Source: a virus. Taken from it: DNA of 54,646 bases. The notes below the pieces were generated by a model, which worked only from the letters and a program-made list of their open reading frames with translations, ran no database searches and was not told where the DNA came from. Below are positions 1-6,456 of the stretch, piece after piece. The position numbers were made by a program, and so were the translations under genes. Numbering within the stretch: position 1 is the first letter of the stretch; each line of letters opens with the position of its first letter. The stretch spans positions 1 to 54,646 of IMG/VR virus record IMGVR_UViG_3300028111_000008; one strand, given 5' to 3'.

Positions 1-70
1 TATTCATTTTATTGCTCTTTCTACTAAGTTAATTCTACTATTAGCACTCGTTAAAATGCTAATGTTAAAG

Positions 71-292
71 TTAACTATTCAAATAACCATTCATTCTATT
101 CTCAAAATCTTGTTTCATTTCTTTTATGGCTATATTCCAATCTTTATTTTGATCTAATGAATTAACAGTAAAGCAATCTATTTCTACAGCATCAACATTA
201 TTAAACAATTGCTCATAAACTGATATAAGCGTCCCTCCATGCCATTTATAAGAAAAACCGCTATCATCAAATTTTATTTCTGTATCAAACAT
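71..292 (-). CDS. small conserved protein, left paralogue or allele
   Basis: A 73-residue protein of unknown function, acidic in its second half, with no membrane segment. It is a diverged version of the 65-residue protein at 53757-53954: both start MFDTEIKFD, share KWHGGTLISVY and end near QDFENRMN, with a short insertion in this copy. Its start codon overlaps the end of the next upstream gene (292-510), so the pair is probably co-translated. Two copies with conserved reading frame support it being a real gene. Confidence 0.7.
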   Translation of the reverse strand: MFDTEIKFDDSGFSYKWHGGTLISVYEQLFNNVDAVEIDCFTVNSLDQNKDWNIAIKEMKQDFENRMNGYLNS

Positions 293-510
293 TATGCTAT
301 TTCCTCTTCTAAGTTTTTATATGCGTTTGTAATTGCGTTTTTATCATCAGTTGTTTTGACTATTTTGATATGTTTCTTTTTAGTATTATAATGTGAGAAT
401 TCTATTTCTGTTTTTAAAGATGCTTTTGTGTAGTCTCCGAATTCATCAAACCATTTTTGGCTATCAGTGTCATAGACGAAAAGAATGTAATAAGGTTTTG
501 TTGTTGTCAT
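292..510 (-). CDS. small conserved protein, first gene of leftward operon (left copy)
   Basis: A 72-residue protein of unknown function with a FVYDTDSQKWFDEFGDY core. It is almost identical to the 69-residue protein at 53957-54166 and differs mainly at the first residues and the C-terminus. In this copy it directly follows the promoter leader and is the first leftward gene; in the right copy another small gene (54171-54299) sits between. It probably acts early because it is next to the promoter, but no function can be read from the sequence. Confidence 0.72.
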   Translation of the reverse strand: MTTTKPYYILFVYDTDSQKWFDEFGDYTKASLKTEIEFSHYNTKKKHIKIVKTTDDKNAITNAYKNLEEEIA

Positions 511-543
511 AGCTAAATCCCTAAATAATTATTAATACATTAT

Positions 544-572
544 TCTATAAATTCATATTACACAAATAGCAA
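544..572 (-). promoter_or_regulatory. leftward sigma70-type promoter (left copy)
   Basis: On the minus strand TTGCTA and TATAGA are separated by 17 bases, and the first leftward ATG lies 34 bases beyond the -10 box. The right-end copy keeps the -10 exactly and the 17-base spacing with TTGTCT as -35, while the spacer itself has changed. Conservation of boxes but not spacer supports function. Confidence 0.55.
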
Positions 573-802
573 TACATTTATTTTGATATCATTAAAATAT
601 ATTAATATTTATTTATACTATATAATAGAAATAAAAAAGTATTAGCATTCGTATTGAAAATTAACCGCTGAGAGGCGTTGAGTTTGTTTGTGTGGTTTAG
701 CCTATGGGAATAGCCTAGAGGCTGTCAGTGGCGTGTTCGCTGTTTGTTCCGAGGGGGGTGTGGTAAAAATGTCACATTTCCAGGCGGTGTGGTATTTATG
801 CA

Positions 803-839
803 TCAATGTTACTAAAACGACACAGTGTTGCAAATATGT
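803..839. promoter_or_regulatory. two-part motif shared with the 49.7 kb promoter region
   Basis: TCAATGTTACTAA (803-815) and GTGTTGCAAATATGT (825-839) lie side by side here. The first recurs in the same orientation at 49742-49754, and the second recurs inverted at 49766-49780, immediately beside a promoter. The right-end copy of the control region repeats the first part. This looks like a binding site for one regulator acting at two places. Confidence 0.4.
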
Positions 840-956
840 CGCAAAAATACGCTTAAAACACCATTTATTGAAGCTGTATCAGTGCTTTTATGTAATGATT
901 ACAGTAACTTAGAGGTGTTTTGACCCTAGAAATATCTATTATTATTATTTTTAGAT

Positions 957-988
957 GGGTAGGCGTGGGACATAGGGGGGTTGGGGGG
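957..988 (+). other. G-rich block with G-quadruplex pattern
   Basis: G-tracts at 957-959, 967-969, 975-980 and 983-988 are separated by 7, 5 and 2 bases, which fits the usual four-tract quadruplex pattern. It stands out in an AT-rich control region, next to candidate promoters. Role unknown; origin or transcription control are possible. Confidence 0.45.
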
Positions 989-1104
989 TACGTATATATG
1001 TATAAACACACAGAAGTGAATTTTGAGTTAGGTCCCCTCGTATACGCAGCCATACAAAAGTACAACATTCTAGAAAAAACTTACAACATAATGCATTTTA
1101 GGGG

Positions 1105-1132
1105 TTGACTAGGGTGTTTTTATGAGTATAAC
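1105..1132 (+). promoter_or_regulatory. candidate rightward sigma70 promoter
   Basis: TTGACT, a 16-base spacer and TATAAC, each box one base from consensus. It faces the rightward structural genes, which begin 270 bases downstream at 1401. No other evidence of activity. Confidence 0.5.
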
Positions 1133-1224
1133 TGCGGAGCAGGAGCAGTATAGTTACACTTAAGTGTTTTAACTCTTAATAAAGTAATATATATAATAAA
1201 GTTTAAGTAGGATAAAGTTTTTAC

Positions 1225-1253
1225 TTGTAAGTGTTACTGTGTTGCTGTATACT
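1225..1253 (+). promoter_or_regulatory. candidate rightward promoter overlapping GTGTTAC repeats
   Basis: TTGTAA, 17 bases, TATACT. The spacer contains one copy of TAAGTGTTAC (1228-1237). A second copy lies at 1288-1297, with an inverted GTAACAC at 1263-1269 between them. The arrangement of a promoter with flanking repeats looks like an operator set. Confidence 0.4.
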
Positions 1254-1400
1254 AATACGTATGTAACACACATAAAAGTAACAAACATAAGTGTTACACT
1301 ACTGTACGTGGCGTATATTGTGTGTATTTCCTCCTCATGTCTCCTCCCTCCTGCATGTAATTGCGTCACGTACCTCTTTCCTTAGAAAAAAGTATTGACA

Positions 1401-1661
1401 ATGCGTAACAAAAGAATACAACTATATGCATCAGAGAATGTTATAGAAGAGTTTTATGATGCTATAGCAGATAATGACGTAAGAAAACTACAGCGTGTAC
1501 ACATTCCTAAGTCTGATGTATTCTATGTAAGAACAGCTATAGAAGCAGACACTGGAGTGAGATACACTCTAGACCATGTAGAGAGAGCTATGTACCTTGA
1601 GGGTCACCTCACTAGATACGAAGTATTAGATCCTGATAGAGAACGTGACAATGTGGGTTAA
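1401..1661 (+). CDS. small charged protein, first rightward gene
   Basis: An 86-residue protein starting MRNKRIQLYASENV, rich in Glu, Asp and Arg, predicted soluble. I chose the ATG at 1401 rather than the TTG two codons earlier. The ribosome site is weak (AGAAAAAAG upstream). Its end overlaps the start of the next gene (1651), as is usual in this unit. No family recognised; its place right after the control region suggests early expression of the rightward unit. Confidence 0.6.
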   Translation: MRNKRIQLYASENVIEEFYDAIADNDVRKLQRVHIPKSDVFYVRTAIEADTGVRYTLDHVERAMYLEGHLTRYEVLDPDRERDNVG

Positions 1662-1860
1662 GCTAATCCTATTTGTGCTACTAGCAGGTTGTACCACTAT
1701 AACCTATACAGCATCCTGTCGTGTCGATGATGACGTATGCCAGAGAAACCAAAATGCTCAGACACTTGCTATTATCGGACAGGAAGACGCGGCTCTACAG
1801 CTACTATGTGAAGATAGTAGTATTCGTGACAGCTTTAGGGACGAGTGTAGGAGCGAATGA
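1651..1860 (+). CDS. small lipoprotein-like protein
   Basis: A 69-residue protein with a short hydrophobic N-terminus ending in a lipobox-like LLAGC at about residues 11-15, followed by a region with several Cys. That predicts a lipid-anchored or exported peptide. The ATG at 1651 overlaps the end of the upstream gene, and its own end overlaps the next gene (1808) out of frame by 53 bases. An outer or inner membrane role during infection is possible. Function unknown. Confidence 0.55.
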   Translation: MWVKLILFVLLAGCTTITYTASCRVDDDVCQRNQNAQTLAIIGQEDAALQLLCEDSSIRDSFRDECRSE

Positions 1861-2506
1861 TATTACTGGTGACTTCAGTAACAACTATCAGGATTCAACA
1901 GTAGATAGTAACAACACTGATGAGACTGTAACGAATAACTATAATGCTACTGGCGCTGGTTCAGCTGCCCCTGTAATGTCAGCTATAGCTCCTACAGTAA
2001 TGGGTGGCGGTGGTAACGACAGTTGCTTACTACCAAGTTCAACAGGGATACAGGTAAGCATACTAGGTTTATCTACTGGTACTATGACTCAGGATAAGTC
2101 TTGTAACCGTAGAAAGAATGCCAGGCTCTTAGGAGCACCACAGCAAGTAGGTGGATTAGGGCTACAGGTGAGTGCTATATCTATTTTGTGCCAAGACCCT
2201 GTAGTGTTTAGAAGTATGATGTTAGCGAATACGCCATGCCCTATCAACGATAGTAAGACAGGGAAGTTGCTAATGGGAAAAGCAGCGATAAATAAGTATA
2301 GAGAGAGTCCAACACTTTATATTGTTGGGTATGAGACAGACCAAGAATTTTGGAACACCCTGTTGAGGGTAGGAGAGGAAGATGAAGATGAAGAAACAGT
2401 TGAAGATGATGCTCCTAAGCTCAGCCTTAGTGAGCGTTTCCGCAGTAGCAAACGCAGAGTCACCAACACCACCCGAATACTCAATGACGGGACAGGAAAA
2501 GATTGA
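1808..2506 (+). CDS. exported conserved phage protein with Gly/Asn-rich N-terminus
   Basis: If started at GTG 1808, the 232-residue product begins with a signal-peptide-like stretch (MKIVVFVTALGTSVGA). An Asn/Ser/Thr-rich segment follows, then a core with MGGGGNDSC and five more Cys. Similar proteins, with the PVMSAIAPTVMGGGG and CNRRKNARLLG blocks, recur in marine phage genomes as I remember them, without known function. The C-terminus is very acidic. The frame stays open upstream to 1721, but the ATGs there have no ribosome site. The last 125 bases also encode the start of the next gene in another frame. Confidence 0.65.
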   Translation: MKIVVFVTALGTSVGANDITGDFSNNYQDSTVDSNNTDETVTNNYNATGAGSAAPVMSAIAPTVMGGGGNDSCLLPSSTGIQVSILGLSTGTMTQDKSCNRRKNARLLGAPQQVGGLGLQVSAISILCQDPVVFRSMMLANTPCPINDSKTGKLLMGKAAINKYRESPTLYIVGYETDQEFWNTLLRVGEEDEDEETVEDDAPKLSLSERFRSSKRRVTNTTRILNDGTGKD

Positions 2507-3224
2507 TGCACTTATAGCTTCTATCAGTGACATACAAGATCGTATAACTGAATCTGCTGTTATGACTGTAGGTGCTGTAGGTTATGCGGCTATCGGTGGT
2601 GTTATTAATGATGATACCTTTGACGATGGGCTTATTACTTCATCTGAGTTGAATGCTTACTTAGACGCTAAAGAACTTGTACTAAATCATGACTACGCTA
2701 TAGCTGAAACAGCTGAGCAGATGTTTATGCAAGAACATGCGGCTAACATGAATAGCTTAGATACAGCAGTGGACAACCTAGCTGCAGCAACAGCTATAGT
2801 TATGACAGCAGTTGAAGTAACCAGTATAGCAGCTGAGGCAGATACTAAGCCTGAGCAAGTTGAATTACAGGGTATGTTAGAAACAGATGCATACAGCCTT
2901 GACACAGCAGAAGTTAACGAGTATAATGAAGCTGTAGCCGCTGTAGAAACCTTCGCTCAACAGGCTGGTGCTTATATGGCAGCTGCAAACAATGATGATT
3001 TAACAGCTACTGTAGATAGCTATGCAGCAGCTAACAACTTTATGGTAGGTAGCTACACAGCAATTACATATACTCAGAATATAGATGAGTTTGTAATTAC
3101 TTGGGGTGATTCAAGTTTTGGTACAGGTTTCCAAGGATACCTAACACCTGATATGAAGAATGCTTCTGAGATATACGCTGCAGGTGAATACATAAACGAA
3201 TATGGAGCAATGCCAACACAATGA
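2382..3224 (+). CDS. secreted Ala-rich helical protein
   Basis: A 280-residue protein with a clear signal peptide (MLLSSALVSVSAVANA, cleavage before ESPTPP). An Ala/Glu/Asp-rich helical body and a Gly/aromatic C-terminal part follow. A strong AGGAG lies six bases before the ATG at 2382, so the start is well supported although it sits inside the upstream gene. It ends in an ATGA overlap with the next gene. The product should go to the periplasm or outer surface of the host, or be a virion protein that crosses the envelope. No family recognised. Confidence 0.65.
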   Translation: MKMKKQLKMMLLSSALVSVSAVANAESPTPPEYSMTGQEKIDALIASISDIQDRITESAVMTVGAVGYAAIGGVINDDTFDDGLITSSELNAYLDAKELVLNHDYAIAETAEQMFMQEHAANMNSLDTAVDNLAAATAIVMTAVEVTSIAAEADTKPEQVELQGMLETDAYSLDTAEVNEYNEAVAAVETFAQQAGAYMAAANNDDLTATVDSYAAANNFMVGSYTAITYTQNIDEFVITWGDSSFGTGFQGYLTPDMKNASEIYAAGEYINEYGAMPTQ

Positions 3225-3793
3225 GTTTTAGTATAGGCGGTTATAATATTAAAGGATGGATGATGGCAGTAGCTGTCCCTGTCCTATCAACTATTTCTGG
3301 TGGTATATACTTTGGTTATGACACCCTTAACCGTTTCTATGGTGTAGAAGCTGGTGTAGTAGAATCATTAGACCGTATAGGTACACTAGATGGTAAGACA
3401 GGTGCTATGGATAAACGCATAACATCTGTAGAAACTGTAGCCCAGCGCAACCTTACTGAAGTAGATAATGAGTTAAGCAGTGAGATTATAACGTTAGACT
3501 CTTTAATCCTAACTAATGTACAGGAGCTAGAAGGTAAACTCATAGTTCGTATACAAACGTTAGAACAAGCTATAGCTGATAATGATGTAAGAGGTTTAAA
3601 CCAGAAGCTTGCCCAGTTAACGACTAACATGCAGCAGATACTAGAACAACAGAAGCTACTACTAGACTTACGTAGTCAGGTAGATAAGGCTACAACTATA
3701 ACAGATGGATTAGGTGATACTCTAGATACACTACAAACTGAAGTAGATGATATTTGGAAAGCCTATGATGAATTAGCGGATAACCCTTTATAA
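3221..3793 (+). CDS. membrane-anchored coiled-coil protein
   Basis: A 190-residue protein with one N-terminal hydrophobic segment (about residues 12-32) followed by a long helical, heptad-like region rich in Leu, Ile, Glu and Gln. The topology (one anchor and a long coiled coil) resembles spanins or envelope-spanning phage proteins, but the family is not recognised. It is translationally coupled to the secreted protein upstream by ATGA, which suggests that the two act together at the envelope. Confidence 0.6.
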   Translation: MSFSIGGYNIKGWMMAVAVPVLSTISGGIYFGYDTLNRFYGVEAGVVESLDRIGTLDGKTGAMDKRITSVETVAQRNLTEVDNELSSEIITLDSLILTNVQELEGKLIVRIQTLEQAIADNDVRGLNQKLAQLTTNMQQILEQQKLLLDLRSQVDKATTITDGLGDTLDTLQTEVDDIWKAYDELADNPL

Positions 3794-3805
3794 AGGTACT
3801 AAATA

Positions 3806-4090
3806 ATGGCAACAACTAAAAATGTAGAACGGTTACCTAGTGGTAAGTTAAAGTATAGAGGTGAAACTTTTCCTGGATACAACAAACCTAAGCGTACACC
3901 CAGTGCATCTAAGAAGTCTGCTGTATTAGCTAAGAAGGGTGATGAGGTAAAGATAGTACGTTTTGGTGATCAAAACATGTCTATAAAAAAAGATAACCCA
4001 GAAAGACGCAAGAGCTTTCGTGCACGTCATAAATGTGATACAGCTACAGATAAGTTTACGGCACGTTACTGGTCTTGTAAAGCGTGGTAA
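3806..4090 (+). CDS. small basic conserved phage protein
   Basis: A 94-residue Lys/Arg-rich protein. The arrangement of KGDEVKIVRFGDQ, RRKSFRARHKC and ARYWSCKAW is a pattern I remember from many marine phages and large DNA viruses, where function is unknown. The basic charge suggests nucleic acid contact or virion packaging. It begins a run of four short basic genes. Confidence 0.65.
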   Translation: MATTKNVERLPSGKLKYRGETFPGYNKPKRTPSASKKSAVLAKKGDEVKIVRFGDQNMSIKKDNPERRKSFRARHKCDTATDKFTARYWSCKAW

Positions 4091-4092
4091 CA

Positions 4093-4266
4093 ATGACAAA
4101 GAAAACACCTACACCTACAGACACGAAGTTATATAACCAGAAGAAAGCTCTGGCTAAGAAGAAGTTTAAAGTATGGCCCAGCGCATATGCGTCTGCTTGG
4201 CTTACTAAGGAGTATAAAAAAGCTGGGGGTAAATATAGTGGCACAACAAAAAACAAGGTCACGTAG
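4093..4266 (+). CDS. small basic protein, DUF5872-like
   Basis: A 57-residue protein. LYNQKKALAKKKFKVWPSAYASAW followed by KEYKKAGGKY is the hallmark, from memory, of the DUF5872-type family found in phages and giant viruses, probably DNA or particle associated. I chose the ATG at 4093 over the in-frame GTG at 4084. Its last 29 bases overlap the next gene. Confidence 0.65.
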   Translation: MTKKTPTPTDTKLYNQKKALAKKKFKVWPSAYASAWLTKEYKKAGGKYSGTTKNKVT

Positions 4267-4516
4267 TCAACACGTTCTTGTAGGGCGTAGAGGTTTTTCT
4301 AAAGGTGGTTTAGGTAAATGGTTCGGAGAGGAATGGACAGATGTTAAAACAGGTAAAAAATGCGGTAGGTCGGGTACTTCAGAAAGTGGTAGACCTTATC
4401 CTGCGTGTCGTCCCAAAAAAGTGGCGAGCAAAATAAGTAAGAAGGAAGCGGCTAAGAAGACAGGACCTGCTAAGGTTAAGTGGTCTACTACAGCCTCAGG
4501 GAGAAAAAGAACATGA
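4238..4516 (+). CDS. small basic Cys-containing protein (DUF5872 neighbour)
   Basis: About 92 residues from GTG 4238, which follows GGGGGT by eight bases. Contains GKWFGEEWTDVKTGKKCGRS and YPACRPKK, blocks often found next to or fused with the preceding family in other viruses. The frame is open upstream to 4187, but that part is covered by the neighbour. Strongly basic C-terminus; role unknown, perhaps nucleic acid condensation. Confidence 0.6.
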   Translation: MAQQKTRSRSQHVLVGRRGFSKGGLGKWFGEEWTDVKTGKKCGRSGTSESGRPYPACRPKKVASKISKKEAAKKTGPAKVKWSTTASGRKRT

Positions 4517-4794
4517 AAAAGAAATGCCCTGTATGTAAAGGTAAAGGTTGCTCCCATTGTGGAGGCAAAGGATATCACACAAATATGAACAAAGGTGGAA
4601 TTATGAACAAAGGTATGAAAGCTCTTAAGAAAGAAGCACCTGCTGTAGCTAAGAAAATGGGTTACATGCATGGTGGTGATGCTAAGAAGATGGGTATGAG
4701 TTATGGTGGCATGACTAAGAAGCCTATGAAGATGAACAGAGGCGGTATGTGCGGTGCATCTAACCCAGCATCTAAGCCTATGAAAAGAGGTTAA
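4513..4794 (+). CDS. small zinc-finger-like basic protein
   Basis: A 93-residue protein starting MKKKCPVCKGKG, followed by CSHCGGKGYH. These are two CxxCxGxG-type half-motifs as in the DnaJ zinc centre. The rest is Met/Gly/Lys-rich with repeated GG turns. It overlaps the preceding gene by four bases (ATGA). The same motif type sits inside this phage's DNA polymerase (42355-44403). Function unknown; RNA, DNA or protein binding through zinc is a reasonable guess. Confidence 0.6.
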   Translation: MKKKCPVCKGKGCSHCGGKGYHTNMNKGGIMNKGMKALKKEAPAVAKKMGYMHGGDAKKMGMSYGGMTKKPMKMNRGGMCGASNPASKPMKRG

Positions 4795-4798
4795 CTAG

Positions 4799-5089
4799 AT
4801 GAAGGTTTATGAAAAATATAAATCTGCTCTAGCTAAGCATGGCTACACAGTAGATGTAGATGGTTGTGTCTGGGATGAGCGAGGCAACCAAGCTGCTATG
4901 GAAGATAGATTTGGTAATGCTTTTTGTAATGATCCAAACGTAACAGATATTTGTAGAGCTGCTGAGGTGTCTAAGCCTAAGAAAAAGGCTAAAGCACCTG
5001 AGGGTAAGAAACGTGCTCGTACAGCTAAAGGTCACTACGTTAAGGATGATCCTAATACGCCAGAGAATGAAGCGTGGGTTGATGAGTAA
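4799..5089 (+). CDS. small hypothetical protein with basic tail
   Basis: A 96-residue protein: an N-terminal half with four Cys and acidic residues, then a Lys/Ala-rich linker and an acidic end. No family recognised. Its TAA overlaps the ATG of the next gene (TAATG), so it belongs to the same message. Confidence 0.55.
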   Translation: MKVYEKYKSALAKHGYTVDVDGCVWDERGNQAAMEDRFGNAFCNDPNVTDICRAAEVSKPKKKAKAPEGKKRARTAKGHYVKDDPNTPENEAWVDE

Positions 5090-5451
5090 TGAGCTTAGTT
5101 AATCAGGGTAAATCATCACGTATTCGGTCTGTATACGGTCACAATACTGGTACAAGCACGGAAGATGTGTATACTTGCCCAGCTAACTGCGTTTCTGAAG
5201 TTACTTTTATACATATAGTTAATGGTCAAAGTAGTGGAACAAACACAGTTGATATAACTTGGTATGTAGCTGCTGATAATTACACCTCAAAGTTTTTAAA
5301 CGACAAAGGTGTAGCACATAATGAATCAGTTACTCACAATGATATAAATATAGTACTTCAGCCTGGTGATAAAATACAGGTAACTCCTTCTTCCTCTGGA
5401 CACATAGATACTATTGTTACAGTAACTGAGACCTTTTTACCTGTAGGTTAA
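5089..5451 (+). CDS. conserved beta-rich virion-associated candidate
   Basis: A 120-residue, Thr/Val/Ser-rich protein with alternating hydrophobic residues, predicted to be a beta-sandwich, with CPANCVSEVTFIHIVN and a LQPGDKIQVT turn. It resembles small phage proteins that coat capsids or tails, but I cannot name a family. Last gene before a 75-base gap that holds the hairpin at 5498-5528. Confidence 0.5.
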   Translation: MSLVNQGKSSRIRSVYGHNTGTSTEDVYTCPANCVSEVTFIHIVNGQSSGTNTVDITWYVAADNYTSKFLNDKGVAHNESVTHNDINIVLQPGDKIQVTPSSSGHIDTIVTVTETFLPVG

Positions 5452-5497
5452 CGGGTATGCATAAACAGATGTACTAAGTTATCACTAAATAAGTATA

Positions 5498-5528
5498 ACT
5501 ATCTCCGCACACAAACAAAGGAGATAGT
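5498..5528 (+). promoter_or_regulatory. hairpin hiding the ribosome site of the DUF1127 gene
   Basis: ACTATCTCC (5498-5506) is the exact reverse complement of GGAGATAGT (5520-5528), with a 13-base loop. The right arm contains nearly all of the AAGGAG ribosome site of the ATG at 5530. In RNA the hairpin would hide this site and lower translation until opened. A second pairing, ATCACTA (5481-5487) with TAGTGAT (5525-5531), competes with it, as in two-state RNA switches. Confidence 0.5.
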
Positions 5529-5529
5529 G

Positions 5530-5712
5530 ATGCTAAACTTTTTACAACGCGGCTTTAGGGCTGTACAAAGAACACAACAAGCAAGAGCAGATCTTTGGTT
5601 ACTTAACAATATGAGTGACAGAGATTTACACGACATAGGCATTAGCCGTGGCGAGATAAGAGAGCATATATATGGCGAGAAATCTAACCGAAAAACAAAA
5701 CAAGTTTCTTGA
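5530..5712 (+). CDS. DUF1127 (YjiS-like) small protein
   Basis: A 60-residue Arg-rich protein. NMSDRDLHDIGISRGEIREH is the hallmark of DUF1127, a family abundant in alphaproteobacteria. Its members have been linked to RNA turnover and to phosphate and stress physiology. The ATG at 5530 follows AAGGAG by six bases, and GTG 5527 is the alternative. It overlaps the terminase small subunit by 41 bases. A copy in a phage may mimic or interfere with the host proteins; its own hairpin-controlled start hints at tight dosage control. Family call firm, role unknown. Confidence 0.8.
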   Translation: MLNFLQRGFRAVQRTQQARADLWLLNNMSDRDLHDIGISRGEIREHIYGEKSNRKTKQVS

Positions 5713-6040
5713 AGTATTATTCGACGAAGCTAATGGTGATGCTGTTACAGCTAAAAGGTTGGCAGGTTACGGGGACAACAGTAGCACTACAGCTATTGTT
5801 GAATCCCTAAAGGAGGAGATAGGCGAGAAGACTCGTACCTATTTTGCTCGTACTGCCCCTAAAGCTGCAGTTGCTATGGTAGGTGCTCTTTCTGATCCTA
5901 CTGAGCTAGGCATAAAAGAAAAAATGGTTGCAGCAAAAGACTTGCTAGACCGCGCTGGACTTGGTAAAGTAGATAAAGTGGATGTCACATCAAGCGGTGG
6001 CATCTTTTATCTACCACCAAAAGAAGGCACAAACGAATAA
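5672..6040 (+). CDS. terminase small-subunit-like protein
   Basis: A 122-residue protein that opens with the helical MARNLTEKQNKFLEVLFDE, then a helix-turn-helix-like stretch (TAKRLAGYGDNSSTT) typical of phage terminase small subunits that recognise the packaging site. It ends with a flexible tail. It sits just before the large subunit, as expected. A GAAGG near its 3' end seems to serve the next gene at 6037. Confidence 0.6.
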   Translation: MARNLTEKQNKFLEVLFDEANGDAVTAKRLAGYGDNSSTTAIVESLKEEIGEKTRTYFARTAPKAAVAMVGALSDPTELGIKEKMVAAKDLLDRAGLGKVDKVDVTSSGGIFYLPPKEGTNE

Positions 6041-6456
6041 GTATTCCAACAAGAGACCTAGGATTCTGGCAATTACCAAAACCATCCAAGGGCAACGAAA
6101 AAGAATGGCACACGATAGTACGTGTAACCTCAAAGATACCGTGGGGGTATGTCCTAGCTCCAGATAATGACAAGCTTTTATTGCCTGTTCATCTGGAGCT
6201 TGAAGCTTTAGAGCTTGCAAAGAGGCATCTTAAACAGTATAGTTATCGTGCAGTAGCACAATGGCTGAGCAAAGAAACTGGTCGTTATATATCACATATG
6301 GGACTAAAGAAGAGAATCGAAGTTGAGCAAAAACGTAGAAAAGCATCTGCTATTAAACGCAAGCTTGCCAAGTGGCTCGAAGAAACCATTACGGAAATCG
6401 AAAAGCTCGAAACCCAAGGGGTCGGGGCATACAGAGATTCAAGCAAAAGCAGTTGA
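6037..6456 (+). CDS. HTH-like packaging-associated protein with likely ATA start
   Basis: The coding frame is open from 5977, and the peptide from PTRDLGFWQLPKP onward is conserved in character: KIPWGYVLAPDNDKLLLP, then a helical part with QYSYRAVAQWLSKETGRYIS and a basic C-terminus. I remember closely similar proteins before terminase in marine podoviruses. No ATG, GTG or TTG lies upstream of this conserved part; the first TTG (6181) would cut it. ATA at 6037 overlaps the upstream stop (ATAA) and sits nine bases after GAAGG, so I place the start there (139 residues). A minus-one frameshift from the upstream gene, or an assembly error, are the alternatives. Confidence 0.55.
   Translation: MSIPTRDLGFWQLPKPSKGNEKEWHTIVRVTSKIPWGYVLAPDNDKLLLPVHLELEALELAKRHLKQYSYRAVAQWLSKETGRYISHMGLKKRIEVEQKRRKASAIKRKLAKWLEETITEIEKLETQGVGAYRDSSKSS

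Larger units (their letters stand above)
1..831. repeat. left copy of diverged terminal direct repeat
   Basis: This segment matches the right end of the window (53687-54646). The first 79 bases are the same, and so are the last hundred or so apart from a few substitutions. The middle differs by substitutions and small indels and lacks about 130 bases that form a whole small gene in the right copy. The first seven bases also match the start of the leftward gene that begins at 53693, so the left end reads as a wrap-around of the right end. Either the genome is circular or circularly permuted and the assembler joined two strain variants, or the phage carries imperfect terminal repeats. Confidence 0.85.
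511..1400. other. divergent control region, no convincing gene
   Basis: About 890 bases between the leftward and rightward units. Possible ORFs here on both strands overlap each other, have no ribosome site and use poor codons, so I treat none as a gene. The region holds the leftward promoter (544-572), a conserved run with TATAAT at about 622-627 in both terminal copies, GGTGTGGTA repeated near 757 and 783, a G-rich block (957-988), two candidate rightward promoters (1105-1132 and 1225-1253), and GTGTTAC/GTAACAC repeats between 1228 and 1297. It is the best place for an origin and the early/late switch, by position. Confidence 0.6.

Noticed and set aside
865-1369. Frames in the control region (865-1068, 920-1108, 1169-1369)
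   Set aside because: They overlap each other on opposite strands, have odd composition (many Tyr, Thr and Gly from simple sequence) and no ribosome sites.
1394-1399. TTGACA as a -35 box
   Set aside because: It overlaps the start of the first gene and no -10 box follows at the right distance in a useful place.
6181-6456. TTG 6181 as start of the HTH-like packaging gene
   Set aside because: It would remove the conserved FWQLPKP and IPWGYV part, which is clearly coding upstream.
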